Made by a program: the position numbers and the translations under genes
Assembly (NCBI GenBank): GCA_937930235.1
Contig: CALGLJ010000023.1
Location: forward strand, 1 to 40,984
DNA from: an uncultured Verrucomicrobiales bacterium
GTDB lineage: Bacteria; Verrucomicrobiota; Verrucomicrobiia; Verrucomicrobiales; Akkermansiaceae
DNA: 40,984 nt
Direction of reading: 5' to 3'
Shown: positions 16,928 to 25,538 of the stretch, one piece after another
How positions within the stretch are numbered: the stretch's first letter is position 1
How the letters are laid out: each line of letters starts with the position of its first letter
Notes under the pieces: generated by a model
Databases searched by the model: none
Told to the model about the DNA's origin: nothing
Seen by the model: only the letters and a program-made list of their open reading frames with translations

Positions 16928-18430
16928 TTAATTTTTTCTAAGGAAAGCAGGAAGAAGCTCAACTAAGTGAGTCATTTGGCTAAATGAGTTCAGGGAAGTG
17001 TAGAAGAAGCCTACGGGGAAAGGGAGGAGAAGAATGGCGGAAGGCCAGTTCCCCGAAAAGGCGGCATCGACAACGACGAAGAGGAAAAAGAATGCGAAAA
17101 GAAGTTCAAAGATGGGCGTGAGGCTTTTGAGCGCCTTGTATCGGCTCTTTTTGATTTCCTGCTTTTTCTTGCCTTCAATTCCGTATTTAGGCGTGCGCAC
17201 AAATCCCGTCTCATGGCCGATGAGGGCCTCGATGACAGCTTTGGCGTTGTTCACCGCCATCCCGATTCCTAAAGCCAAGAGTAAGGGGAGGTATATGATT
17301 TCTTTTAGCCAAGTCTTCGGGTTGATCGCCTTTTGCGCGACGGTGTAGAACATCACGACGGAGACGGAGGCGAAGAAGAAAATCGGGATGTCAACTAAGA
17401 GACGTTGTAAGCCTGTGAGTTCAGGACCCCATTGGTTTTTTGGGAAAATGAGGAAACAAAGGGCCAGGAGGAGAAGATAAGCGAAATTTGCGGTGAGGTG
17501 AGCAAAGGCTTCCATCTTGCAAGCGAGCGGAGCGTCGGATCGCATTATGGGAATGAGGCATTTCTTGCATACTTGGATCGAGCCTTTCGTCCAGCGATGC
17601 TGTTGGTTCTTGAATCCAGCCATATCGACCGGAAGTTCCGCTGGGGTTTCGACTTCTTTGAGGAAAATAAATTTCCACCCCTTGAGTTGTGCGCGGTAGC
17701 TCAGGTCCATGTCCTCAGTCAGGGTGTCGTGTTCCCAACCGCCGGCGTCGATAATGGCCTTCTTACGCCAGATTCCTCCGGTGCCATTAAAGGTGAAGAA
17801 GCGGCCAGAACGATTACGGGCAGTTTGCTCTAACTCAAGATGGCCGTCGAGGAACATGGCTTGCACCCGCGTTAGCATGTTGTAGTTCCGATTGAGGTGC
17901 CCCCAGCGAGTTTGAACCAAGGCGATTTGATCGTTGGTGAAGTGATGAATGGTCTCCTGGAGGAGGTCGGCGTTCGGGACGAAGTCCGCATCCAGAATGA
18001 GGATGTACTCTCCCTTTGCGCTCTGCATGCCATTCTCAAGTGCGCCGGCTTTGAAGCCTGTGCGGTCCGTGCGGTGAATGCATTCGGCATCAAATCCCTG
18101 ATCGCGAAGTCGCTCTGCCCCGGCGCGCGAAATTTCTACCGTTTCATCAGTAGAATCATCCAAGATCTGAATGTGGAGCTTCTCTTGTGGGTAATCGAGA
18201 GCAGCGACGGAATCGAGCAAGCGATCCACGACGTGCATTTCATTAAAAACAGGTAGCTGGACCGTTACCACAGGCATCTCCTGGAATTCACGCTCTGGGA
18301 TGGGGCGCTTATTCCGATGCCGGAAGTACAAATAGAGTATGGTCAGGCGATGAAAGCCGTAACCAGCTAAACCGAGTAAAACGGTGACGTAGCTGATATA
18401 CCACATCCATGATGCAATGCTGTTTGACAT
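16928..18430 (-). CDS. Membrane GT2 glycosyltransferase (cellulose-synthase-like)
   Basis: A 500-residue processive-type glycosyltransferase. An N-terminal membrane helix is at about 8-30. The catalytic domain has LDDSTDETVEIS (first Asp motif), DADFVPN (DxD for the sugar nucleotide and metal), TEDMDLSYRAQLKGW (TED motif), and QQHRWTKGSIQ (QxxRW acceptor motif). Four or more C-terminal membrane segments follow, between about 315 and 490. This matches the cellulose/mannan/curdlan synthase-like family; sequence alone does not tell the polymer. No c-di-GMP PilZ domain and no partner subunits are seen. The start is ATG 18430. Confidence 0.9.
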   Translation of the reverse strand: MSNSIASWMWYISYVTVLLGLAGYGFHRLTILYLYFRHRNKRPIPEREFQEMPVVTVQLPVFNEMHVVDRLLDSVAALDYPQEKLHIQILDDSTDETVEISRAGAERLRDQGFDAECIHRTDRTGFKAGALENGMQSAKGEYILILDADFVPNADLLQETIHHFTNDQIALVQTRWGHLNRNYNMLTRVQAMFLDGHLELEQTARNRSGRFFTFNGTGGIWRKKAIIDAGGWEHDTLTEDMDLSYRAQLKGWKFIFLKEVETPAELPVDMAGFKNQQHRWTKGSIQVCKKCLIPIMRSDAPLACKMEAFAHLTANFAYLLLLALCFLIFPKNQWGPELTGLQRLLVDIPIFFFASVSVVMFYTVAQKAINPKTWLKEIIYLPLLLALGIGMAVNNAKAVIEALIGHETGFVRTPKYGIEGKKKQEIKKSRYKALKSLTPIFELLFAFFFLFVVVDAAFSGNWPSAILLLPFPVGFFYTSLNSFSQMTHLVELLPAFLRKN

Positions 18431-18663
18431 AAATTTTTAGGGGAATGTTGGCATCATGCAGTTGAGCGAGGTAGTGCTATGATCTTCTCCGCAAGCAATG
18501 ACGAGGATCGCCATACCTGTGGGAGTATATAAAGTCAAGGATTGGGGTCAAGAAAGGTAATGAGATTCTAAATAATCAAGATTTCTATATTATCAAAAAA
18601 TCTGGGTATGATCAAGATGAAATTCTCGACATCAGAGGAGGGAGAAGATTTGATCCCTCATAT

Positions 18664-19512
18664 ATGACAATCGAACCAGTTGGAATTTATGAGGCTGTTT
18701 GGGGTGAGGGTCCGATTTGGTGGGAAGGGCACCTCATCTATGTTGATATTGAGCAGCATAAGGTGATTTCGTTCAATCCAGAGACTGGGGTTGAGGAAAA
18801 GTGGGGGGTTGGTCAGCGTGTCGGAACGGTGGTGCCACGAGAGCAGGGTGGATTTGTAATTGCTGGTGATCATGGGTTTACGTTTCTCACCCCAGATAGG
18901 CAGGAGATTGTTCCCATTGGAGACCCCGAGCCGGAAAAGGAGAATAATCGCTTTAATGATGGGAAATGTTCTCCCGATGGTCACTTTTTTGCGGGAACGA
19001 TTAGTCTGGTGAAAGAGGAGGGGGATGCCGCTCTCTATCGTCTTTCTCCTGATTTGGAGATCGAAGAGGCATTTGGCCCGGTGACGAATTCCAATGGAAT
19101 CGTATGGAATGCCGCAGGCGATACGGTCTATTATATCGATACTCCACGTAAAGCGGTCCTTCGATTTGATTATCATGAAGGACGCTTAGAGAATCAGGAC
19201 GAAGCATTTTCCACGGCTGAAATTGAGGCGTCTCCCGATGGGATGGCCATTGATTGTGATGGAAATCTTTGGATCGCTTTTTGCCATGGCGGATGTGTGA
19301 TTTGTTATGACCCTGAAACGGGAGAGGAACTCCAGCGAGTGGATCTACCCTGTCTTGAGACCACCGCCTGTGCCTTTGGGGGACCAGATCTGGAAGATCT
19401 TTATGTGACGACTGGCGTTCATAAAACTGAAGAGGAAGAGCATGCGGGCCGTCTTTTCGTGGTGAAGGGACTCGGAGTCAAAGGGGTGCCATCTCATGCG
19501 TTCCGAGGGTGA
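18664..19512 (+). CDS. SMP-30/gluconolactonase-family protein
   Basis: A 282-residue six-bladed beta-propeller lactonase. The metal ligands of the SMP-30 family can be placed: Glu in VWGEGPIWW (about residue 15), Asn in RFNDGKCSPDG, Asn in TNSNGIVWN, and Asp in ASPDGMAIDCDGN. It would hydrolyse a sugar lactone such as gluconolactone in the cytoplasm; the exact substrate is unknown. There is no signal peptide. The start is ATG 18664; a GGAGGG stretch lies about 20 bases upstream, further than an ideal ribosome site. No sugar dehydrogenase is next to it. A SprT-like gene follows after 71 bases. Confidence 0.85.
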   Translation: MTIEPVGIYEAVWGEGPIWWEGHLIYVDIEQHKVISFNPETGVEEKWGVGQRVGTVVPREQGGFVIAGDHGFTFLTPDRQEIVPIGDPEPEKENNRFNDGKCSPDGHFFAGTISLVKEEGDAALYRLSPDLEIEEAFGPVTNSNGIVWNAAGDTVYYIDTPRKAVLRFDYHEGRLENQDEAFSTAEIEASPDGMAIDCDGNLWIAFCHGGCVICYDPETGEELQRVDLPCLETTACAFGGPDLEDLYVTTGVHKTEEEEHAGRLFVVKGLGVKGVPSHAFRG

Positions 19513-19583
19513 AGCGCGGCGTCACCCTATGATTTTATCAACTCCAAACTTGAAATAGTTAAGAAATGTGAAATAAACGCCCC

Positions 19584-20192
19584 GTGCGTTCATTTCGTCA
19601 ATTGGAATTTGGCTTTTCTGCCCTAGAGGCTTTTCCTGCTTCTGCTCCGGGCGTGGCCGAAACATGTTCTCGTCTCATGGGGATGGATACGGAATTAACT
19701 GCGGTCTGTGTGAAGCTGTGCCTCATGTTGGGTTTAGAAGACTTAGCATCCAGAGTGGGTGTGGAGTGGAATCCTCGCATGCGTTCGACGGCAGGCCGAG
19801 CGACTTGGCCGAGTGCTCTCATCGAATTGAATGTGCGTTTACCGGATATTTCACATGACGAGGTCCGTCGTACGTTACTTCATGAACTTGCGCATCTGGT
19901 TGCTTATGAGCGCGTCGGCCACGGGCGCATTCAGGCGCACGGAGTAGAATGGCAGCTCGCTTGTGCGGAGCTTGGCATTCCCGGTGAAAAAGCAACTCAC
20001 CGTCTGGCCTTACCATCTCGTTCACTCAAGCGGCAGTGGAAATATCTTTGTCGTTCTTGTGGTGCTACCATCGAGCGAGTCCGGCGTTTTAAAGGACGTG
20101 TCGCTTGCTATGAGTGCTGTCAAAAAGCGAACTGCGGTTCCTATGACGAACGCTTTCGGCTGATTGAGTTACGATTGGGGCGGGGAGAATAA
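19584..20192 (+). CDS. SprT-like zinc protein
   Basis: A 202-residue protein beginning at GTG 19584. It has HELAH (His100, Glu101, His104) with a third likely ligand His119 in QAHGVEW, the SprT-like metallopeptidase pattern. A C-terminal zinc-ribbon-like part has C-x2-C (156, 159) and C-x2-C (175, 178). Eukaryotic Spartan relatives cleave DNA-protein cross-links; bacterial SprT-like proteins are mostly uncharacterised, so the role is inferred from the family only. It has no signal peptide. A cobalamin riboswitch begins about 50 bases after its stop. Confidence 0.8.
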   Translation: MRSFRQLEFGFSALEAFPASAPGVAETCSRLMGMDTELTAVCVKLCLMLGLEDLASRVGVEWNPRMRSTAGRATWPSALIELNVRLPDISHDEVRRTLLHELAHLVAYERVGHGRIQAHGVEWQLACAELGIPGEKATHRLALPSRSLKRQWKYLCRSCGATIERVRRFKGRVACYECCQKANCGSYDERFRLIELRLGRGE

Positions 20193-20243
20193 ATTTTTTG
20201 TTTTGGAGTTGTTGAAATCGTGACTCCCCGATATAGCGCTCGT

Positions 20244-20393
20244 GACGTTGATGCAAGGATGTATGGAATCCAGTGGAAATCTGGAACAGACGCGCTGCGG
20301 TAACTGGTGACGAACTTTCTATAGCCAATCTTCCGAGATTTAGGAAGGTGAAGGAGAAAGCAAGGTATGAGCCAGAAGTCCGAATACTTCATC
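20244..20393 (+). promoter_or_regulatory. Cobalamin riboswitch
   Basis: The region fits the adenosylcobalamin riboswitch core in order. GGAATCCAGTGGAAATCTGG (20265-20284) stands for the GGGAATCCGGTG...CCGGAaC segment. Then come ACAGACGCGCTGCGGTAACT and GTGACG, the conserved multi-helix junction. An AGCC...GGAAGGTGAAGG segment follows, then the B12 box GAGCCAGAAGTCC (20369-20381). Exact ends are approximate. It lies upstream of three genes typical of B12 uptake. I matched this by eye to the Rfam RF00174 pattern, not by covariance model. Confidence 0.85.
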
Positions 20394-20408
20394 CCCAAGA
20401 TCGCCGTC

Positions 20409-20437
20409 TGACAGAGGTCTGACTGAGGCCTTTGTCA
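20409..20437 (+). promoter_or_regulatory. Hairpin downstream of the riboswitch (possible expression platform)
   Basis: TGACAGAGGTCT, loop GACTG, AGGCCTTTGTCA make a 12-bp stem with two G-U pairs, starting about 28 bases after the B12 box. The T stretch after it is weak (TTACATTCTCTC), so it could be a terminator-like or antisequestering switch helix rather than a strong terminator. Confidence 0.5.
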
Positions 20438-20539
20438 TTACATTCTCTCGCGATTAGGGGATGACGGGAAGCGTTCCGGGCGATTAAAAAGCTCACGGTT
20501 CTCACTCAGTTTATCATTCCAAATATTGAGAACTAAAAA

Positions 20540-21322
20540 ATGAAACACATGATTTTATGTGGAGCTGTGGCCTCGCTGTCTCCAGTTGTAAATGCCGTCA
20601 CCGTCACCTTTGAAGATCTGACCCCGACCCAGCTCTACGCAGGTGGAGGAGCTTTTGAAAACGGCGCGGTGGATCAGCCGAATTTCCAGTCAGGGCCATT
20701 GACTTTTGAAACAGGTTATAGCTCGGATTTCGGAGGCTCCTGGCAAGGGTGGGCGTATTCGAATACCACGGACGTGACGACTCCTGGCTTTGGAAATCAA
20801 TACAGTGCATTTCCAGGCGGGGGAGGGAATACGAGTTCCACATATGTGGTGGGAACTCGGTTTGGGCAGCCAATTGACTTGGCGATTCCAGCTGGCTTTG
20901 ATTTGTCTTCCCTGCAACTGGCTATCACGACTTACGCGGCTCAGTATATTCTATCTGCGGATGACTCCTTTGCGACCCGTTCCTTTGGTGGGGATGATTC
21001 GATTCGGGATCTCCTGCAAGTAGAAATCAAGGGGCTTCTCGGTGGGACAGAAGTGGCATCACCATTGATCGTGACTCTCGCAGATTCCGGCCTCTCTTCT
21101 GTTAGGAGTGAGTATATTACTTCCAATGATTGGATCGATGTCGATCTCACTTCTTTGGCAGATGCCGATCAACTTGAGTTCACCATTATTAATGACCAAG
21201 GTGGCCTGCCATCTTACTTTGCGCTGGATAATGTCGAGCTCATCGCGGTGCCGGAACCTTCCTCGACGATGTTGAGCCTTGGGGTCTTTGGGGTGTTTCT
21301 TCTGAGGCGCAGCCGAAGCTGA
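20540..21322 (+). CDS. DUF4465 protein with PEP-CTERM sorting signal
   Basis: A 260-residue exported protein. The signal MKHMILCGAVASLSPVVNA is cleaved before a beta-sandwich of the DUF4465 type, recognised by GWAYSNTTDVTTPGFGNQY (residues 71-89) and YFALDNVELIAV near the end. The last 24 residues are a PEP-CTERM signal: VPEPSS, a hydrophobic helix and RRSRS, for processing by an exosortase (none in the window). It is the first gene behind the cobalamin riboswitch and is followed by a TonB-dependent receptor. I infer that it binds or presents corrinoid at the cell surface; that function is not proven by the sequence. Confidence 0.85.
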   Translation: MKHMILCGAVASLSPVVNAVTVTFEDLTPTQLYAGGGAFENGAVDQPNFQSGPLTFETGYSSDFGGSWQGWAYSNTTDVTTPGFGNQYSAFPGGGGNTSSTYVVGTRFGQPIDLAIPAGFDLSSLQLAITTYAAQYILSADDSFATRSFGGDDSIRDLLQVEIKGLLGGTEVASPLIVTLADSGLSSVRSEYITSNDWIDVDLTSLADADQLEFTIINDQGGLPSYFALDNVELIAVPEPSSTMLSLGVFGVFLLRRSRS

Positions 21323-21344
21323 AGAAGAAGGGTGATTGAGCCCT

Positions 21345-23342
21345 ATGAAGAGCGTTCTTACAGGAGTCTTTCTGATCGCAGGAGAGAGTATGTTGCTCGT
21401 TGATCTGGCTCATGGAGAGGCAGATCAGCTCCGTCCTTTACTCGTGATCGGACAAGTGGATGAAGACCCGGTGCCGGGGAAGCGATTTGTCTTTTCTCAA
21501 GAAGAGATTGAGGAGTCAGGAGCAGATTCTGTCGTGAATCTGTTAGAGAATCGTGCCGGCCTCCCGGTGTTGTCATTTTTTGGAGATCCGGGATTAGGAA
21601 GTCCGGTGATTCGAGGCTTTGGGGAGAATGCCTCTAGTCGAACGTTGATTTTGTTAGATGGTATCCCATTGAACCGCCCTGACCTTGGAAGTGCCCCATG
21701 GTTTCAGCTCCCGCTTTCAAGCATGAAAAAAGTGGAGGTGATGAAGGGGAGCCGCACCGTGCGTTATGGAAGTGCAGCCTTGGCAGGAGTGATTTCCCTC
21801 GAAACAAAGGCTGCCACTGAAGAATTTGGAGGAAACCTTGAGGTCATTCGGGGGAGTTTTGATTCTCAAATTCATCGCGGTTCGATTCTGGTGCCATTCA
21901 GAGATTGGTCGATGGGACTGCATTTGGAGCATAATGAAAGTGAGGGCTATCGTGAACACTCCCAGCATGAATCTCGGGCTTGGAGCGCGGTGGTGAAGAG
22001 TCCAGAGAGTGAGTCGTTTCAGGGGAAATGGTTCTTCTCTGGGAGTCGCCTAAATTTTGAAAACCCAGGAAGTCTCTCCGAAGAGATGTTTCGGGAAAAT
22101 CCCAGGCAGTCGCGCAACCTGCCGAGGGAGGGAGAGGTCGATCAATTTGAAAATGCAAATGAGAGTTTCCGAGTAGCGCAGAGTTTACTTTGGAATTGGG
22201 GGAAGGGGCAAAGTTTGGAGGTCAATAGCTCCTGGCTCAGACGAGAGCGAGAATCAAATTTCGGGCGAATGAGTCATAGTGATCAGACGCTTGAGACTTT
22301 AACTTTGGAGAGTGTTTGGTCTGGTGAAAAAGCGGGTTGGTCTTGGCAGCTAGGAATTCGTGGACAGTTGGACGAGCTTGAGAATGAACGCTTCAATGAA
22401 TTGGAGAGGGTGAACTCGCTCGGGACCGGAGAGTTGGATCGGAGAAGTATTGGGCTCTTCGTACTAGGGAGATATGCATTTGAAAATCATTGGGCCCTCA
22501 CCGCGGGAGCGGGCTGGGATCGATGGTCTCTTGAGGCAAAAACATTTGATGCGACTTTCCCGAATGATGATCAGTTAAATCTGGATGCCTCACGCGCTGG
22601 TGACGGAGTTGCGGCAGAAATTTCCCTAAGCTATGAGCGCGATGAGAATTGGCGTGCCTGGTTGCGCTACGATCGGGTGTATCGTTTTCCAGTCATTGAT
22701 GAAATCGCCTCTTATCAGGGATTTGTGCTGACAGATCCCTTTAATGCCAATCTGGATTCGGAAACAGGCCATTCTATCGAGCTGGGTTGGGAGTATGAGA
22801 GAGACCGCTGGAGTCTGGAGACAACGGTATTCTCACAATGGTTGGATGATGAAATTGCCTTTGATTTCGTAGAAAATAACAATGTCAACTTCGCGGATAC
22901 GCATCGGTTTGGAATTGAGAACAGGTTTCAGGGAGACTTTGAATCTTGGGAAGCGCACCTGAACCATAGCCTGACTTTTGCACGTTATCGAAGTGGGGAG
23001 TTTTTAGGAACTTCTCTGCGAGGAAAGAGCATTCCTTTGGTCCCGAAGCATCTGCTCTCGGCTAGGGTGAGGTGGAAGCCAAGTGAACGCTTGACGGTCG
23101 ATTTTGAAGCGCAATATGTCGATGATAGTCCCGAAGGAAATGATTTCAGAAATGAGAATTCCGAACTTCCTTCTCGTTGGCTTTTTAATACGCAGACCAG
23201 ATGGGCGGTCGATGAAAATTTGGAACTCTTTTTGAAGATCGATAATCTATTTGATCAACAATACGCCACCGTCAAGTTTCTGAATCGGTGGTATCCTGGG
23301 GCCGGTCGCAAAATTTCGTTCGGAGGACAATGGACCTTCTAA
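21345..23342 (+). CDS. TonB-dependent outer-membrane receptor, BtuB-like
   Basis: A 665-residue beta-barrel transporter. The start chosen is ATG 21345 (a TTG codon three positions upstream is also in frame). After the signal peptide is a TonB-box-like LLVIGQV stretch. The plug domain follows, with LLENRAGLPVLSF, VIRGFGENASSRTLILLDGI and VEVMKGSRTVRYGSAALAG (about 125-143). The barrel occupies the rest and ends in RKISFGGQWTF with a terminal aromatic Phe, as in outer-membrane proteins. Position behind a cobalamin riboswitch and next to a DUF4465 protein indicates a B12 or cobinamide transporter, powered by TonB. The substrate is inferred from context, not from the barrel. Confidence 0.88.
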   Translation: MKSVLTGVFLIAGESMLLVDLAHGEADQLRPLLVIGQVDEDPVPGKRFVFSQEEIEESGADSVVNLLENRAGLPVLSFFGDPGLGSPVIRGFGENASSRTLILLDGIPLNRPDLGSAPWFQLPLSSMKKVEVMKGSRTVRYGSAALAGVISLETKAATEEFGGNLEVIRGSFDSQIHRGSILVPFRDWSMGLHLEHNESEGYREHSQHESRAWSAVVKSPESESFQGKWFFSGSRLNFENPGSLSEEMFRENPRQSRNLPREGEVDQFENANESFRVAQSLLWNWGKGQSLEVNSSWLRRERESNFGRMSHSDQTLETLTLESVWSGEKAGWSWQLGIRGQLDELENERFNELERVNSLGTGELDRRSIGLFVLGRYAFENHWALTAGAGWDRWSLEAKTFDATFPNDDQLNLDASRAGDGVAAEISLSYERDENWRAWLRYDRVYRFPVIDEIASYQGFVLTDPFNANLDSETGHSIELGWEYERDRWSLETTVFSQWLDDEIAFDFVENNNVNFADTHRFGIENRFQGDFESWEAHLNHSLTFARYRSGEFLGTSLRGKSIPLVPKHLLSARVRWKPSERLTVDFEAQYVDDSPEGNDFRNENSELPSRWLFNTQTRWAVDENLELFLKIDNLFDQQYATVKFLNRWYPGAGRKISFGGQWTF

Positions 23343-23351
23343 AAATAGCAT

Positions 23352-24239
23352 ATGAAAACACTGATTTATTACTTTCTGCTCATCGTCACGCTTCAAGCTG
23401 GGCCCTATGCTCCCGCGGCTAATCAGGAGGGGACTCGAGCGGTTGAGAGAGCAGATGAACGAGTGAGTCATTGGGCAAGCCGCATTCTGTCCTACACTCC
23501 GGGGGAGGAGGTGGATGCCATGTGGCAGAATACAAGTGAGGCCCTAGGCGAAGCGCAGGGGAATGCCTTCCAGGTGGTGAGCCTTGGTCGGGGAGGGGAG
23601 ATTGTTCTCGAATTTGACCCTCCAATTCAAGATCGCGCTGGTGATGACTTTGCGGTGTTCGAGAACTCATTTGCGCACACCTTTTTAGAATTCGCTTTTG
23701 TGGAGGTTTCTGTTGATGGGATCAATTTTGAACGTTTCACGAATGACTCTCTGACCCAGATGCCGGTGGGAGAATTTGGCCGAGTGGAGGCTTCGGATGT
23801 ATCAGGGCTTGCGGGAAAGTATCTCGGAGGGTTTGGCACGCCTTTTAATCTGGCTGACTTGAATATGACAACGGCGAGGTTCGTTAAGTTGATCGACGTG
23901 ATCGGAGGGGTGAGCCTCGATTCCTCTGGTGATGTGATTTATGATCCTTGGCCAACTGCCGGATCGGCAGGATTCGACCTCGATGGCATCGCGGTGCTCA
24001 ATAGGGACTTGCCGAGAAAACGAGTGGAGATTTTATCCGCCGAAATTCAGGGAGATGACTATACACTCGCATGGCGTGCAGAAATTGATCGAGAGTATGT
24101 CATCGAAACATCATCCGATTTAAAACAAGCTTGGACCGAGCTTGAAAGACGAAAAGCAACGGAGGAAGAAGAAGATATAAAAATAGCGTTGAGTGGACAT
24201 TCGCTCCGCTTTTTTCGAGTGCGGTCAGTCGAACCGTGA
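23352..24239 (+). CDS. Secreted cell-surface protein of the B12 locus
   Basis: A 295-residue exported protein. It has a signal peptide (MKTLIYYFLLIVTLQAGPYA) and starts 9 bases after the receptor stop, so it is in the same transcript. The body has VVSLGRGGEIVLEF, FAVFENSFAHTFLEFAFVEV, VSVDGINFERF, GTPFNLADL and GSAGFDLDGIAVLN, a pattern I associate with surface proteins encoded beside BtuB-like receptors under cobalamin riboswitches. It probably assists corrinoid capture. It has no PEP-CTERM tail and no lipobox, so how it stays at the surface is unclear. Its last about 65 residues resemble a C-terminal beta domain. Confidence 0.75.
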   Translation: MKTLIYYFLLIVTLQAGPYAPAANQEGTRAVERADERVSHWASRILSYTPGEEVDAMWQNTSEALGEAQGNAFQVVSLGRGGEIVLEFDPPIQDRAGDDFAVFENSFAHTFLEFAFVEVSVDGINFERFTNDSLTQMPVGEFGRVEASDVSGLAGKYLGGFGTPFNLADLNMTTARFVKLIDVIGGVSLDSSGDVIYDPWPTAGSAGFDLDGIAVLNRDLPRKRVEILSAEIQGDDYTLAWRAEIDREYVIETSSDLKQAWTELERRKATEEEEDIKIALSGHSLRFFRVRSVEP

Positions 24240-24427
24240 GAGCATTTCTTAAAAAGAAAGAGGTGAACTTAAGCGGCGAGTTTTTGGCTTCCGTTGCACG
24301 GGAGGGAATCCCGAAGGAAGCCCTCCCGCGCAGGGAACAACAACGCACGTTCCTTGCGGAACATATCGGACTACACCATGGCTATGATGACTTGCCAAAC
24401 CCAAATTTCATTATTTTTTATAATTGA
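24236..24427 (+). CDS. Possible small ORF overlapping the B12-locus stop
   Basis: A 63-residue frame starts at GTG 24236, which overlaps the TGA of the gene upstream (GTGA), a layout often used for translational coupling. It runs through a region full of inverted repeats. The product (including SVAREGIPKEALPRREQQ and YDDLPNPNFIIFY) is not recognised and shows no signal or membrane segment. The region may instead be an untranslated structured end of the transcript, so this call is weak. Confidence 0.2.
   Translation: MRAFLKKKEVNLSGEFLASVAREGIPKEALPRREQQRTFLAEHIGLHHGYDDLPNPNFIIFYN
24286..24358 (+). other. Cluster of overlapping hairpins between the B12 operon and argB
   Basis: Three stems are visible. 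GGCTTCC (24286-24292) pairs with GGAAGCC (24316-24322) and encloses CGGGA/TCCCG (24299-24303, 24309-24313). A competing stem is CGGGAGGG (24299-24306) with CCCTCCCG (24321-24328). A third is CGCAGGGAAC (24329-24338) with GTTCCTTGCG (24349-24358). They lie between two convergent genes. No T-run follows, so a standard terminator is not clear. Confidence 0.5.
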
Positions 24428-24441
24428 AATATTTGGTTAAG

Positions 24442-25320
24442 CTATCTTTGAATTCGAGTCTGTTTACGAATTTCAGTACCAACTCCGGATTGAGTAAATA
24501 TCTCAAGTAAAAGAGTGTGAGGTGTTCTGCCATCAATAAAATGCACTTTTTCTACCCCTTGATTGAGAGCTTCAATCGCAGATTCTACTTTGGGGATCAT
24601 CCCTCCGGAAATGGTCCCATCGGCAATGAGAGCTTGAGCTTCTGATTGGCAGATAGATTCAATTAAGCTCTCTGAGTCAGATGGATCACGCAGCAATCCG
24701 GGAACATCCGAAAGATAAACCAACTTAGCAGGTTGAAGAGCGCACGCCAGTGCTGCGGCTGCTAAATCAGCATTGATATTGTAAGTTTCTTGAGAACTGG
24801 CCTCAAGGCCGAGGGGAGAGATTACCGGAACTTTTGCTGAATTTAAAGCATGCTGAACTTCTTCGATATGACATTGAGTGACTTGACCCACTTGTCCGAT
24901 ATCTATGTTTCCGGAAGCGTAAAGTTGTTTGGCACAAAAAACGGTGGTGCCATGAATTGAGGTCGCTTGACCTCCGAATTCATTGATATAATTTACTAAG
25001 TTTTTGTTTACTTTTCCATGTAAGGTTTCTTCAACAATTTGGATTGCTTCGGGAGTTGTGACTCGGAGGCCTCCGATAAATTTGGCTTCCAGCCCCGCTT
25101 CTTCCATTGCTGCTGAGATCGCTTTGCCCCCTCCGTGGACAACGATGGGTTTAATCCCAGCGACTTCTAAAAATGTAATGTCGCGCATTACTTCGCGGAC
25201 CAGATTGGAGTCGTCCATGGCCGAGCCTCCCATCTTGATTAAAAAGGTCTTCCCTCGGAAACGTTGTAAATAAGGAAGAGCTTCTGTGAGGACCGAGGCC
25301 TTCTCTTGCGCTTGCGTCAT
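24442..25320 (-). CDS. argB: Acetylglutamate kinase
   Basis: A 292-residue cytoplasmic amino-acid kinase that phosphorylates N-acetyl-L-glutamate with ATP, the second step of arginine synthesis. Visible motifs: FLIKMGGSAMDD near the start (phosphate binding), VVHGGGKAISAAME (substrate and phosphate loop), INADLAAAALACAL, LVYLSDVPGLL, and GGMIPKVESAIEAL (about 240-253) with the catalytic Lys. Length matches the family. The start is ATG 25320; a GTG two codons upstream is also possible. No other arg genes are here. It is divergent from smc across 218 bases. Confidence 0.95.
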   Translation of the reverse strand: MTQAQEKASVLTEALPYLQRFRGKTFLIKMGGSAMDDSNLVREVMRDITFLEVAGIKPIVVHGGGKAISAAMEEAGLEAKFIGGLRVTTPEAIQIVEETLHGKVNKNLVNYINEFGGQATSIHGTTVFCAKQLYASGNIDIGQVGQVTQCHIEEVQHALNSAKVPVISPLGLEASSQETYNINADLAAAALACALQPAKLVYLSDVPGLLRDPSDSESLIESICQSEAQALIADGTISGGMIPKVESAIEALNQGVEKVHFIDGRTPHTLLLEIFTQSGVGTEIRKQTRIQR

Positions 25321-25456
25321 GCTCACAGAGTGGCGGAGGAGTATCGCTTGATCAAGCTTGTCTCAGTGGAGGGCAAATCTTCTCAAATCGCAGATTATTT
25401 AAGTTTGCTGAATGAGTTGCTTGTGCCTCATATGGTGTCTTTATTCTTTAAAGTAT

Positions 25457-25468
25457 ACAACATGTTGT
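25457..25468. promoter_or_regulatory. 12-base perfect palindrome upstream of smc
   Basis: ACAACATGTTGT is a perfect palindrome in the argB-smc divergent gap, 70 bases before the smc start. It could be a dimeric regulator site or chance. No regulator is suggested. Confidence 0.2.
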
Positions 25469-25538
25469 GTTTCGCCTGAAACTCCCTTGTTGCTATTCAC
25501 CGAGGATTCTAGCGTTTGGGCAGTCATATTTTCCTGTC

